From contig NZ_PPPX01000016.1 of assembly GCF_002902305.1 (NCBI RefSeq), positions 463,768 to 527,767 of the forward strand: a stretch of 64,000 nucleotides of DNA. The letters run 5' to 3'. Under the pieces are notes generated by a model, which worked only from the letters and a program-made list of their open reading frames with translations, did no database searches and was not told the origin of the DNA. The translations under genes and the position numbers were made by a program. This DNA comes from Staphylococcus argensis. GTDB taxonomy: Bacteria > Bacillota > Bacilli > Staphylococcales > Staphylococcaceae. Position 1 is the stretch's first letter, and the number at the start of each line of letters is the position of its first letter. Shown here in pieces: positions 36,960 to 45,853 of the stretch.

Positions 36960-38186
36960 ATGCAAGAAGATTTGTATAGTCGTAAACTCACAGGGCGGTG
37001 GGGCATACTCTTCGCCATTATCTTTGTGGCCTCAACATTACGGTCGCCATTAACCTCTGTGGGTCCAGTGATCGAACAGATTAAATCTGCTTTAACGCTC
37101 AATAACAGTTTAGCCGGCTCGTTAACGACGATTCCGCTATTAATCTTTGCGGTGGTTTCACCTTTCGTGTCGCGCATTGCGAAACGCCTCACAGTGCCAC
37201 GTACGGTACTTTGGGCGATGATCTTACTCATTGCGGCACTCTTTATCCGCGTGCTAGGTGGGACGTCACTCTTCATTATAGGAACGATATTAATGGGGGT
37301 GGCGATCGCTTTCGGTAACGTGTTGATGCCGAGTTTCGTAAAATGGATGTTTCCGCTTCAAATCGGTTTAGTGACGGGTTTATATACAGCGACGATGAAC
37401 CTTACAGCTGGCCTTGGCGCAGGGTTCAGTTATCCACTATCACAAATGACCCACTTCGGTTATCGCTTTGCGCTATTATTCTGGGTCATCTTTGCGATGA
37501 TTGCCGTTATCCTGTGGGTGACGAATATCAAACCTTCGCGTCGTGAAACGCAAGCGGATGACGCGAGTACACAACAGGAACAAGAAGCGGATCGCCCTGC
37601 ACCTTCATTTAATATTATGAAATCGAAGTTGGCTTGGGCGGTGGCACTTCTGATGGGGCTCCAATCTATGATCTTCTATACGATCGTGACTTGGTTGCCA
37701 ACGATTCTGATTGCGCGAGGGATTTCCCCATCAACATCAGGTTACCTATTGATGCTCAATCAGTTCTGTCAGGTACCGTTAACGCTCATCTTTCCTATAT
37801 TAGCTGGAAAGATTAATAACCAACGTATCTTGATTTATGTGATTAGTTTATTCTATTTAGTTGGTTTCGCGTTGTTCTTCTCTCACGTCTATACATTATT
37901 GATTATCGGTATTATTCTCGTCGGAGCAGCTACCGGTGCATGCTTTAGTATGTGTATGGCGCTCTTCTCTTTCCGTGCGCGTACTCACGAAGGCAGTGTG
38001 ACTTTATCCGGTTTCGGTCAATCTGTCGGCTACATTATCGCTGCGGTTGGACCGTTCCTCATAGGGCTATTGCACGATGTGACGCATACTTGGTTAGCTG
38101 CCATCATTGCGTTCGTCTTGATGGCTATCGGGGTGTTGCTTGCCGGTATTAAAGCTGCGTCAAACGATGTTGTAGAAGATACTTAA
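36960..38186 (+). CDS. MFS transporter (CynX/NimT-type)
   Basis: 408 residues, 12 membrane helices. LRSPLTSVGPVI in helix 1 and GLVTGLYTATMNLTAGLGAG match the CynX/NimT subfamily (cyanate, 2-nitroimidazole and related anion transporters). The ATG at 36960 has GGGAG upstream; an out-of-frame ATG at 36953 opens an 8-codon mini-ORF ending at 36979, overlapping the start. Divergent from the MDR pump with about 280 bp between. Substrate unknown. Confidence 0.86.
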   Translation: MQEDLYSRKLTGRWGILFAIIFVASTLRSPLTSVGPVIEQIKSALTLNNSLAGSLTTIPLLIFAVVSPFVSRIAKRLTVPRTVLWAMILLIAALFIRVLGGTSLFIIGTILMGVAIAFGNVLMPSFVKWMFPLQIGLVTGLYTATMNLTAGLGAGFSYPLSQMTHFGYRFALLFWVIFAMIAVILWVTNIKPSRRETQADDASTQQEQEADRPAPSFNIMKSKLAWAVALLMGLQSMIFYTIVTWLPTILIARGISPSTSGYLLMLNQFCQVPLTLIFPILAGKINNQRILIYVISLFYLVGFALFFSHVYTLLIIGIILVGAATGACFSMCMALFSFRARTHEGSVTLSGFGQSVGYIIAAVGPFLIGLLHDVTHTWLAAIIAFVLMAIGVLLAGIKAASNDVVEDT

Positions 38187-38409
38187 GCGTTGTGAGACAT
38201 GTCGTTGTTTGTGACTTTTAGTAACAGAGGTCAGACTGCGGTATGTCTTTTTTTGGATAAAATGTGAGAAAAGGGTGAAATTATTTTAATTTACAATTAT
38301 TATGTGTTAACACTATTACTAAGTTAATACAGGTAAGTTGTGATACAAATATTTTGCTTGATTAACTTAAATACCAGATAGTTGATATACTATCGAGGAG
38401 AGTGGCAAT

Positions 38410-38991
38410 ATGAAATTTAAAATGTCCGCACTACTACTGTCTTCAGCAGTATTATTAGGTGCATGCGGTGGTAATGGTTCAGCAGATAACAGTGACGATA
38501 ATAGTAAGAGTAACAATACAGATAACGCCCACAAATCATCTATTGCATTAAAAGATGTCAGCACAGACCCTAAAGATGCGATTAAAAAAGCACAAGACAT
38601 CTATAAAGATGAGAAATTGAAGAAGATTTCCTTCGAAAAAGAACATGGAGATTGGGCTTATAAAGTCGAACAACAAAATGCTCAAAAACGTGAAGAATCT
38701 GAAGTCGTAATCAATGACAAAGACAAAAAAGTCGCTTCTAAAGAAAAAGAAACAGATGAGTCTAATAGCACGAAGAAAGAATTTGATTACAACGACATGA
38801 AGAGCTACAAAGATGCGATCAAAGCAGGTCAGAAGAAATTTGATGGCGAAATTGGTGAATGGTCACTTCATCGCTCTAAAGATAGAGGTAAATTCGTATA
38901 CGATATGGACTTGAAAAAAGGTAAAGAAAAACACGAAATTACTGTAGATGCGAAGACAGGTAAAGTTCTTAGCGATGAAAGAGACGACTAA
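38410..38991 (+). CDS. PepSY-domain lipoprotein
   Basis: 193 residues. The signal ends in a lipobox LLGAC with Cys19, then a Ser/Asn/Asp linker (about 20-45). Two PepSY-like modules follow: KDAIKKAQDIYKDEKLKKI with WAYKVEQQ (about 57-115), and YKDAIKAGQKKFDGEIGEW with KHEITVDAKTGKVLSDE (about 135-193). PepSY proteins may inhibit proteases or act at the cell surface. GAGGAGAG precedes the ATG. Single-gene transcript with its own terminator. Confidence 0.85.
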   Translation: MKFKMSALLLSSAVLLGACGGNGSADNSDDNSKSNNTDNAHKSSIALKDVSTDPKDAIKKAQDIYKDEKLKKISFEKEHGDWAYKVEQQNAQKREESEVVINDKDKKVASKEKETDESNSTKKEFDYNDMKSYKDAIKAGQKKFDGEIGEWSLHRSKDRGKFVYDMDLKKGKEKHEITVDAKTGKVLSDERDD

Positions 38992-39040
38992 AGTTCAATA
39001 AATAAGTATGCGCGCAGACTTAAAAATCTAAAATAGCAAT

Positions 39041-39113
39041 AAAGAGAGTGGATGCTCAGTGAATAATCCGATGCGATAATTATCGGTGATGACCTGGGTG
39101 CCACTCTTTTTGA
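39041..39113 (+). terminator. Terminator of the PepSY lipoprotein
   Basis: AAAGAGAGTGG / CCACTCTTTTT stem with an inner CCGAT/ATCGG hairpin. It also precedes the hydrolase gene. Confidence 0.65.
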
Positions 39114-39184
39114 GTTGGAGCACTCGCAATATGTCTCAAATCCGTTACAATATGAAGAGAAATATAATTATTGGAGTGACCAAG

Positions 39185-39934
39185 ATGATTAATGTAAAAT
39201 CACCAAATCCTATATTTTTAGAGAACGAAGAAGCAACTTCTGCAGTACTCCTCCTCCATTCATTTACAGGAACGGTGAGAGATGTAAAGCTCTTAGCAAA
39301 TAAATTACATAAAGTAGGCTATACGTGCCTAGTGCCCCCATACCGCGGACATGGTTTACTACTGCCTGAACTCATGTCATATGACACGGATGATTGGTGG
39401 GAAGATGTTCAAGCAGCCTATCAACAGTTACGAGATAAAGGCTATCAACACATCCATGTGATGGGCGTGTCACTTGGTGGATTATACTCCTTGAAACTTG
39501 CAGAACACTTTGAGGTCGGATCACTTGTAGTTATGTCTACGCCTCACAAGAAAGGGGATGCTGGTTTACAAGGTCGTTTGAAACATTACGGTCAACGCAT
39601 GGGAGATTTAATTGGATTAGATGAAGCGACGATTAAAGCGCATTTAGCTCAAATCGAAGACTACGATGAGAGTTTGGAACTCTTCCAAGCAATGGTGAAT
39701 GATATCATGACTAATTTAGACCGCATTCAAGCGCCTATTGCGATTAAGTATGGTGAACAAGATGAAGCGGCTTACGAGCAGAGTGCGAATTATATTTATG
39801 AACATATTACGCATTCTCAGAAAGCAATTCAAAGTTATAGCAATGCAGGCCACTTGATGACGCAAGGTAAAGACCATCAAGCAGTCGAACAAGATATTAT
39901 CGATTTCTTAGCGCATATTGAAGCGGAATATTAA
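39185..39934 (+). CDS. Carboxylesterase (alpha/beta hydrolase, Est30-like)
   Basis: 249 residues from the ATG at 39185 with TTGGAGTG upstream. Oxyanion segment LLHSFTGTVRDV near residue 20, nucleophile Ser in MGVSLGGLYSL (about 95-105), acid in KYGEQDEAAY and His in NAGHLMTQG. These features fit monoacylglycerol lipase/carboxylesterase Est30-type enzymes. Cytosolic, no signal. The physiological substrate is unknown. Confidence 0.87.
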   Translation: MINVKSPNPIFLENEEATSAVLLLHSFTGTVRDVKLLANKLHKVGYTCLVPPYRGHGLLLPELMSYDTDDWWEDVQAAYQQLRDKGYQHIHVMGVSLGGLYSLKLAEHFEVGSLVVMSTPHKKGDAGLQGRLKHYGQRMGDLIGLDEATIKAHLAQIEDYDESLELFQAMVNDIMTNLDRIQAPIAIKYGEQDEAAYEQSANYIYEHITHSQKAIQSYSNAGHLMTQGKDHQAVEQDIIDFLAHIEAEY

Positions 39935-39935
39935 T

Positions 39936-39962
39936 GAGGAGGGCAGGTAAGCCCTTCTTTTT
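39936..39962 (+). terminator. Terminator of the carboxylesterase gene
   Basis: GAGGAGGGC / GCCCTTC stem followed by TTTTT directly after the stop. Confidence 0.75.
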
Positions 39963-40104
39963 ATTTGTCTAGAGCATTTGATGATAAAAGTTTGAAAAAT
40001 TACTCTATTGTGTTTGTGTACTAAACATGTTATAGTAAATACTATAATAATTAAACGCTTTAACGCGTCAAAGCAATTAAGTAAAAATTACGAGGATGTT
40101 ATAT

Positions 40105-41433
40105 ATGAAGAAACAATCACAATGGAAATCATCAACAGGCTTTATACTCGCAAGCGCAGGTTCCGCAATCGGATTAGGTGCAATGTGGAAATTCCCATAT
40201 ATGGCAGGCATTTATGGTGGCGGCGCTTTCTTGCTCATGTTCCTCTTATTTACGATTATCGTAGGCTTACCGCTACTGATTATGGAATTTGCGGTCGGAA
40301 AGATGGGACAAACTTATACGACGAAGATTTATGAAAAGTTAACGCAGAAGAAATGGTTAAATATTATCGGTTGGAATGGTAACTTAGCTGTCTTCATTCT
40401 CTTCGGTTTCTACAGTGTCATCGGTGGATGGATTATCATTTACATTCTGAAAGTACTCGGCCAACTCATTGGTTTGAGTTCAGGCAATCTGAGCAGTATT
40501 GAATTTGAGGCCATTATTACGAATCCGTGGTTAACGATTATGGGTCAAGGTATATTTATCTTACTCACTATGGTCATCGTTATGATGGGTGTGGAAAAGG
40601 GCTTAGAGAAAGCATCTAAGATCATGATGCCGCTATTATTTATCTTTTTGATTGTTATTGTCGTAAGATCTTTATCTTTAGAGGGCGCGCAGTCTGGCCT
40701 CCGTTACATTTTACAACCACGTATAGAAGACTTATCTGTTAAAGGAACATTGTTTGCGTTAGGTCAGTCATTCTTTACACTCTCACTCGGTACAACAGGC
40801 ATGATTACGTACGCGAGCTATGCGTCGAAAGAGATGACGATTAAGACGTCTGCATTAAGCATTGTGATCATGAACATTGTGGTATCTGTACTCGCTGGTT
40901 TAGCCATCTTCCCAGCGACGGAAGCTTTCGGTTTCAAACCAGCAGATGGTCCAGGCTTATTGTTCAAAGTGTTACCGCAAGTGTTTGATCAGATGGCTGC
41001 AGGAAGTTTATTCTACTTTATCTTCCTCATCCTATTCTTATTTGCGGCGTTGACGTCTTCAATTTCACTATTGGAATTGAACGTTTCAAACTTTACGAAG
41101 AATAATAATGAGCATCGTGCACGTGTCGCACTCATCGCAAGTGTGCTCGTCTTCATCATCAGTGTGCCAGCGACTTTATCATTCGGTAGCTTGAATGATG
41201 TGCGCATCTTCGGGCTGACGATCTTTGATGCGATGGACTTCCTCGTGTCGAATATACTGATGCCATTAGGTGCATTGGGTACGACGCTTGTGGTAGGTCA
41301 GTTGTTGGATAAAGATGCTTTAAAAGAGAGTTTCGGGCGCGATCGCTTTAAACTCTTTAGTCCATGGTACTACCTTGTGAAGCTTGTACTTCCACTTGTG
41401 ATTATCTTAGTGTTTATCATGCAGCTGATTTAG
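40105..41433 (+). CDS. Sodium-dependent amino-acid/neurotransmitter-type transporter (NSS/SNF family)
   Basis: 442 residues from the ATG at 40105 with GAGG upstream, about 11-12 membrane helices. The family start GFILASAGSAIGLGAMWKFPYMAGIYGGGAF region (about residues 10-40) shows the Na-binding GxAxGLGAxWKFP signature. SLGTTGMITYASYA in helix 6 is the substrate/Na site. Members such as LeuT and MhsT carry hydrophobic or aromatic amino acids with sodium. A terminator-like hairpin follows at 41495-41531. Confidence 0.9.
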   Translation: MKKQSQWKSSTGFILASAGSAIGLGAMWKFPYMAGIYGGGAFLLMFLLFTIIVGLPLLIMEFAVGKMGQTYTTKIYEKLTQKKWLNIIGWNGNLAVFILFGFYSVIGGWIIIYILKVLGQLIGLSSGNLSSIEFEAIITNPWLTIMGQGIFILLTMVIVMMGVEKGLEKASKIMMPLLFIFLIVIVVRSLSLEGAQSGLRYILQPRIEDLSVKGTLFALGQSFFTLSLGTTGMITYASYASKEMTIKTSALSIVIMNIVVSVLAGLAIFPATEAFGFKPADGPGLLFKVLPQVFDQMAAGSLFYFIFLILFLFAALTSSISLLELNVSNFTKNNNEHRARVALIASVLVFIISVPATLSFGSLNDVRIFGLTIFDAMDFLVSNILMPLGALGTTLVVGQLLDKDALKESFGRDRFKLFSPWYYLVKLVLPLVIILVFIMQLI

Positions 41434-41494
41434 TGAGAGAATTTGAGATTGCCTAATTTCTCTGCTGTAAAAAAGAATATGTAGTAATTCATTA

Positions 41495-41531
41495 GACCCT
41501 TCCATATAAAAGCGTATGGAGTGGGTTCTTA
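41495..41531 (+). terminator. Terminator of the NSS transporter
   Basis: GACCC..CCATA / TATGG..GGGTT stem followed by CTTATAG, about 60 bp after the stop. T-run is weak. Confidence 0.5.
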
Positions 41532-41593
41532 TAGTTCTGAAAATATGTAGCAGGAATTGCAGCATCCCTGGCCTGTACCAAAACTTTCAAAAA

Positions 41594-41659
41594 CACAAAA
41601 AAGACCGGTTATAGGACAACTGAGAGAACATATGCTTGAGGTGTTGTCCTACACCGGTC
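41594..41659 (-). terminator. Terminator of the PSM-like gene
   Basis: GACCGGTG.AGGACAAC / GTTGTCCTA..CCGGTC stem (17 bp with mismatches) followed on the minus strand by TTTTTTGTG. It starts 18 bp after the stop of the small peptide gene. Confidence 0.8.
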
Positions 41660-41677
41660 ACAAAAGTTTAATGACAC

Positions 41678-41740
41678 TTATTTTGTATTTTTTTTGATAG
41701 CTTCAACGATTTGTTTGATGATATCTACGATTGCACTCAT
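41678..41740 (-). CDS. Phenol-soluble-modulin-like peptide
   Basis: A 20-codon gene for MSAIVDIIKQIVEAIKKNTK. The hydrophobic residues at 4, 5, 7, 8, 11, 12 and 15 line one face of a helix, and the Lys and acidic residues the other, net charge about +2; there is no signal peptide. This is the layout of staphylococcal alpha/delta-type PSMs, exported by the PmtABCD system. GCGAGGTGA lies 5 nt before the ATG, and a strong terminator follows. A TATAGT -10 is about 40 bp upstream with a weak -35, suggesting activation. No Agr site was recognised. Confidence 0.78.
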   Translation of the reverse strand: MSAIVDIIKQIVEAIKKNTK

Positions 41741-41978
41741 TTTCGTCACCTCGCTTTTAATTTGTAACTCTACTATAGTACGAATAGACAGAATAATGGG
41801 CAAAATTCCCTAACTCGTATATTTCATATCAAAAGTGTTCACCTGTCATTAAAAAGTCACATTTACGCACTCAAAAGTGTCTTTTATCTTCACAAAAGAA
41901 ATATTACCTTTCCATACCCTTAATTTTTTAAAAAGTAGAACTAAACCCAATTTCAGAATAAATTGATTATTACAGAAA

Positions 41979-41995
41979 TGTAATGAGAATGAAAT
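41979..41995 (+). promoter_or_regulatory. WalR-like site upstream of sle1
   Basis: TGTAAT-N5-TGAAAT, one mismatch from the WalR tandem TGTWAH-N5-TGTWAH. It lies just upstream of a TATTTA-N17-TATAAT promoter (42006-42034), the usual position for activation. WalKR activates staphylococcal autolysin genes including sle1. Confidence 0.5.
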
Positions 41996-42039
41996 ATAAA
42001 AGCGCTATTTAAAGTATGTGGACAGGTGTATAATGAAGG

Positions 42040-42067
42040 TGTAATTAAACTGTTTACGAAATGTTAA
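42040..42067 (+). promoter_or_regulatory. Triple WalR-like repeat in the sle1 leader
   Basis: TGTAAT-N5-TGTTTA-N5-TGTTAA, three hexamers with exact 11-bp spacing, the central one with one mismatch. They lie downstream of the -10 box and upstream of the ribosome binding site. Confidence 0.4.
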
Positions 42068-42090
42068 AGAGAGAGAGGGAGGCTGACGAA

Positions 42091-43116
42091 ATGCGCAAGA
42101 AGTTAATAGCGTCAGTGATAGGAACAAGCGCTGTAGCTGCTTTATCTGGAGTACATGCAGATGCTGCTACAACACATACCGTAAAAAGTGGTGATTCGTT
42201 GTGGTCTATCGCTCATAAGTACAACATGACTGTAGCGAAATTAAAGACGATGAATAACTTAAGCTCAAACATGATCTTTCCTAATCAAACTTTACGTGTG
42301 GCAGGATCTCAAACGAACGCGTCTTATACGAATAACACAACGAGTGCGAACAACACTGCAAGTTCGTACACGGTAAAACGTGGTGACACACTATTTGGTA
42401 TCGCGAAAAGATACGGTGTGAATTACCAACAATTAATGAGAAATAATAATTTATCAAACACGTTGATTTATCCAGGACAGAACTTGAAAGTGTCTGGTAG
42501 AGCAATAACTTCAACGTCAAATCAAACAACAACTAACCGTACACCAGCGGTTAATAATAATAGCTCTGTGTACACAGTACAACGTGGCGATTCACTGTAT
42601 GGTATCGCATCACGACATGGAATGAATTTACAACGTTTAATGGCTTTAAACGGATTGTCTAATTACTTTATTTATCCAGGACAGAAACTCAAAGTTAGTG
42701 GTACTGTTTCTACGCCAGCAACGAACAATGCGCGTCCAAATACGGCAAATACGCAAACGAATGCTTACAATTCTCCAGTATTTAACCATGCGAACTTATA
42801 TGACTGGGGTCAATGTACTTGGCATGCGTTCAATCGCCGCGCGCAAATTGGTAAAGGTATTAGTACATATTGGTGGAACGCGAATAACTGGGACGATGCA
42901 GCTGTACGCGATGGTTATGTAGTGAACAACCGTCCAACAGTAGGTTCTATCCTTCAATCAGATGCAGGTTACTACGGTCACGTAGCTTTCGTTGAGCGCG
43001 TGAATGGTGACGGTAGCATCTTAGTTTCAGAAATGAACTATAGTGCTGCACCGGGTGTGACAACATACCGCACAATTCCTGCATATCAAACAGGCTACTT
43101 TAAATATATTCATTAG
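42091..43116 (+). CDS. sle1: N-acetylmuramoyl-L-alanine amidase with three LysM and a CHAP domain (Sle1/Aaa type)
   Basis: Splits peptidoglycan amide bonds during daughter-cell separation. 341 residues from the ATG at 42091 with GAGGGAGG upstream. Signal peptide 1-26 ending GVHADAA; LysM repeats start near residues 28, 90 and 159 (each TVxxGDSLxxIA..); Ser/Asn/Thr linkers; then a CHAP domain (about 233-341) with catalytic Cys in [11 protein letters not shown] and His in [10 protein letters not shown]. The same layout and length as S. aureus Sle1. WalR-like motifs lie upstream. Secreted and cell-wall bound. Confidence 0.93.
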   Translation: MRKKLIASVIGTSAVAALSGVHADAATTHTVKSGDSLWSIAHKYNMTVAKLKTMNNLSSNMIFPNQTLRVAGSQTNASYTNNTTSANNTASSYTVKRGDTLFGIAKRYGVNYQQLMRNNNLSNTLIYPGQNLKVSGRAITSTSNQTTTNRTPAVNNNSSVYTVQRGDSLYGIASRHGMNLQRLMALNGLSNYFIYPGQKLKVSGTVSTPATNNARPNTANTQTNAYNSPVFNHANLYDWGQCTWHAFNRRAQIGKGISTYWWNANNWDDAAVRDGYVVNNRPTVGSILQSDAGYYGHVAFVERVNGDGSILVSEMNYSAAPGVTTYRTIPAYQTGYFKYIH

Positions 43117-43439
43117 TTTATGATGAACTTCGCTTCATAGTGAGTGTAAAGCGCACGTGCCTTTGCCCACTGTGGAGCTTTTTTAGTTTGGGTTAATAGT
43201 AAAATGCGAAATCGTCTCGTCACCTTATTGAAATCTATCCCTCTTGTCACTTCGAAAGTACTGTATATTTGTAAAACCTTTTTAGACGTGAAAAGTTACT
43301 CAAAGGAACGGTCAAACCGCTAAGACAAATGGTGTGTAGTGTGTTACAGTACTTATGCTTGCTATTTTTTGAACTTGAAAATATATGTCCTACAAACAAA
43401 CTAAGACATAATAAAAAGCTAAAATAGGAGGTTGAAGTC
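43117..43439. other. Intergenic region after sle1
   Basis: No gene seen. At about 43150-43190 nested dyads (GCACGTGC, CAGTGGG/CCCACTG-like) precede GAGCTTTTTTAG and probably end sle1. Confidence 0.45.
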
Positions 43440-44321
43440 GTGAATCAGATCAGAAAGGTCTTACGTGATCTCGTCGACCCACTGTTACACGTGGATTTCT
43501 ATCAAAATATCTTAACCAAGATACTGATTGCAGCCATTTACATCGTTCTAGCAGTAGTCATCATCGCTGTAGCTCGAAGACTAGTAGAGAAATTCTTCAA
43601 GGCGAATGCTAAGAAGAAGAATCATTATAAGATCAAACGAAGCGAGACGTTATCGACACTCGTTCAGAACGTCATTAGCTATATCGTGTGGTTCATCGTC
43701 ATCACAACGATACTCTCTCACTTCGGTGTGAAAGTGTCTGCTATCTTAGCCGGAGCTGGAGTCGTTGGCTTAGCCGTTGGTTTCGGTGCCCAAACGATTG
43801 TTAAAGACCTGCTTACCGGTTTCTTTATCATCTTCGAGGGCCAATTCGACGTCAGCGACTATGTGAAGATAAACGCATCCGGTGTAACGATTGCAGAAGG
43901 AACTGTTCGCGCGATTGGCTTGCGTTCTACACGCATTCAATCAGATACTGGAGAAATCTATACGGTACCGAACGGGGTGATTAGTGAGATCGTCAACTAC
44001 TCTGCGACGAACGTGGCTTCTCTCGTCTGCATCCCTGTAGCACCTAATGAGGACTATGATAAGATTGAAGAAAAATTAGTGAAGTTCTTACCAACAATTG
44101 CAGACAAACACGAAGAGTTCGTGCGTGCGCCTGAATTACTCGGGTTAGATAGCGTTGAAAGTAACGAAATGGTCATTAAATTACTCGCTCACGTTAAACC
44201 GGGTATGCATTTCCCTGGTGAACGTCAACTGCGTAAAGAGGTTAAACGTTTCTTAGATGAAGAAGGTATTCAAACACCACTACCAACGCTCGTGAAGTTT
44301 GATCCAGAAGAGGAAGAATAA
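43440..44321 (+). CDS. MscS-family mechanosensitive ion channel
   Basis: 293 residues from a GTG with AGGAGG upstream. Three N-terminal membrane helices; the pore-lining TM3 shows SAILAGAGVVGLAVGFGAQ followed by the FFIIFEGQFDVSDYV beta domain, the MscS signature. Releases ions and osmolytes when membrane tension rises. Length matches Gram-positive YkuT-type channels. It shares a terminator with the convergent small gene. Confidence 0.93.
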   Translation: MNQIRKVLRDLVDPLLHVDFYQNILTKILIAAIYIVLAVVIIAVARRLVEKFFKANAKKKNHYKIKRSETLSTLVQNVISYIVWFIVITTILSHFGVKVSAILAGAGVVGLAVGFGAQTIVKDLLTGFFIIFEGQFDVSDYVKINASGVTIAEGTVRAIGLRSTRIQSDTGEIYTVPNGVISEIVNYSATNVASLVCIPVAPNEDYDKIEEKLVKFLPTIADKHEEFVRAPELLGLDSVESNEMVIKLLAHVKPGMHFPGERQLRKEVKRFLDEEGIQTPLPTLVKFDPEEEE

Positions 44322-44329
44322 ATAGTAAA

Positions 44330-44369
44330 AAGGTCGAGGAGTCCTCAGAAGGAAGGGCATCTCGACCTT
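44330..44369. terminator. Bidirectional terminator
   Basis: AAGGTCGAG / CTCGACCTT stem with A-run on the left and T-run on the minus strand, between the convergent MscS gene and the 44382-44657 gene. Confidence 0.75.
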
Positions 44370-44381
44370 AAATTAACTGAA

Positions 44382-44657
44382 TTATGCGTTGCGATTACGA
44401 CGTTGATTGATTAAGTAAAGTACATTGCGTGTCACTGATATACCTGCAGAAGCAAGAGTGACAATCTTAGTGAGTTTACGTGGTGATTTAATTGCAAGAT
44501 AGAAGTCTACGATAGAGCTTACTGTAGAAACTGCAACACTTGCGATATTTAACTTTTTATTCTCGCTACGGTAAGCGAATTTGTTATAAGTGTCGATAGC
44601 AACAGTAGACATGTTTAATAATGTTGATAAACGATACATTTTAGACTTTTTAGCCAT
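44382..44657 (-). CDS. Hypothetical basic helical protein
   Basis: 91 residues, basic, beginning MAKKSKMYRLSTLLNMS. Two or three moderately hydrophobic amphipathic helices (about 8-25, 36-55 and 64-84) and a basic C-terminus (INQRRNRNA). TGGAGG precedes the ATG. It may sit on the membrane surface. I recognise no family; similar short genes occur next to MscS-like genes in staphylococci. Confidence 0.6.
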   Translation of the reverse strand: MAKKSKMYRLSTLLNMSTVAIDTYNKFAYRSENKKLNIASVAVSTVSSIVDFYLAIKSPRKLTKIVTLASAGISVTRNVLYLINQRRNRNA

Positions 44658-44831
44658 AATATAACCTCCAGTAAATGGTTTGATAGGTGTACAGTGATTA
44701 TAGCATGCTTACCATGTACATCACTGTATTTCTTGTGTGCGACTGCTTTGTTATTTTATACAAATCAGTATACTAACATAATTTAGAGCAAGTCAGAAAT
44801 AATTTGTTTGAGTGAAGAAAGGACAGATTCC

Positions 44832-45230
44832 ATGATCAAATGTGTGTGTTTAGTTGTGTGGAAGGCGGACAAATTGTTGCTCGTGCAATCACGCAACCGT
44901 CAGAAATATTACTTCCCAGGTGGAAAGATTGATGCGGGCGAGTCCCAGCAAGAAGCGCTAGTCAGAGAAATTGACGAAGAGTTAGGTGTACATTTGAAGT
45001 CTGACCAGCTGCACTATCACAGCACTGTAGTCGGCCCAGCTTATCCGCAGAAAGATATGGAGACGGAACTCAATTGCTATACGACGAGCGCAGATGTGGA
45101 TTGGGGAGCGATTCAACCGCAAAGTGAGATTACGGGTTTAGAGTGGATGGCCGCAGATGATACTGAGCGTATTGCTCCTGCTGTGTTAAAATGGCTTGAA
45201 CATATCGATGCAATAGGAGAGAAACGATGA
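44832..45230 (+). CDS. NUDIX hydrolase
   Basis: 132 residues from the ATG at 44832 with AAAGGA upstream. The Nudix box is complete: GKIDAGESQQEALVREI followed by DEELGV (about 38-60), with the metal-binding REIDEE. It hydrolyses nucleoside diphosphates linked to another group; the substrate is unknown. It overlaps the downstream acetyltransferase gene by 4 bp (ATGA), so the two are coupled. Confidence 0.9.
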   Translation: MIKCVCLVVWKADKLLLVQSRNRQKYYFPGGKIDAGESQQEALVREIDEELGVHLKSDQLHYHSTVVGPAYPQKDMETELNCYTTSADVDWGAIQPQSEITGLEWMAADDTERIAPAVLKWLEHIDAIGEKR

Positions 45231-45697
45231 TGAAGTTAGTACCTTACAACCCAGAGTTAAAATCGATTGTTGAAAACATCGAAGTAAAAGCTGAAGATCG
45301 TAAGTTTACTCGCACACCCTTACATAATATTGAGTTAGCGCAACAAGATGAAGAACGACATTCTATCGTGGTATTTGATGATGAAGAGAACTGTGTTGGC
45401 TTCTTCGTCTTACATGAAGGTGAAGGGGTAGCGCCGTATAGTTCTAATCCTCAGGCACTCTTCTTCCGTTCGTTCAGTATTGACGCGCGTTATCGTGGGA
45501 AAGGATACGGAACTGCGACGATGCGTGAATTGCCACAATTTGTGAGAAATCATTATCCTCATGTAAATGAAATATGTTTAACGGTCAATACAGATAATGA
45601 CATTGCGCAAAAGTTGTATCAACGCTTAAATTATACGATGCAAGGTGAGACCACACTTGAAGGACGTCCAGTTCATATTATGAGTTTGGGAATATAG
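45227..45697 (+). CDS. GNAT family N-acetyltransferase
   Basis: 156 residues. RSFSIDARYRGKGYGTATMRELP (about 83-105) is the acetyl-CoA loop and NDIAQKLYQRLNYTMQGE is the end of the fold. Substrate unknown. It overlaps the NUDIX gene, whose end supplies its ribosome binding site (AGGAGA). A strong terminator follows. Confidence 0.87.
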   Translation: MMKLVPYNPELKSIVENIEVKAEDRKFTRTPLHNIELAQQDEERHSIVVFDDEENCVGFFVLHEGEGVAPYSSNPQALFFRSFSIDARYRGKGYGTATMRELPQFVRNHYPHVNEICLTVNTDNDIAQKLYQRLNYTMQGETTLEGRPVHIMSLGI

Positions 45698-45720
45698 TAT
45701 ATGAACGTAGCCGAAATAAA

Positions 45721-45750
45721 GCCCCCTAACAGCCAGTGCTGCTAGGGGGT
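45721..45750 (+). terminator. Terminator of the NUDIX-GNAT operon
   Basis: GCCCCCTAACAGC / GCTGCTAGGGGGTGC stem with a CAGT loop; T-run absent on the plus strand except GCGTTA, so efficiency is unclear. Confidence 0.55.
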
Positions 45751-45853
45751 GCGTTACGTATAGAGGAGTATGTGGATATAGCTATGTTAGACATGTAAAT
45801 ATTCTGCAGGGAGAGCCAAAATGATAGGCTTCGGACCCTTCTTCTCACCACCA

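Noticed and set aside
41741..41860. AgrA-type direct repeats upstream of the PSM-like gene
   Set aside because: GTTAG- and ACAGG-like words exist but their spacing does not fit the AgrA repeat pattern.
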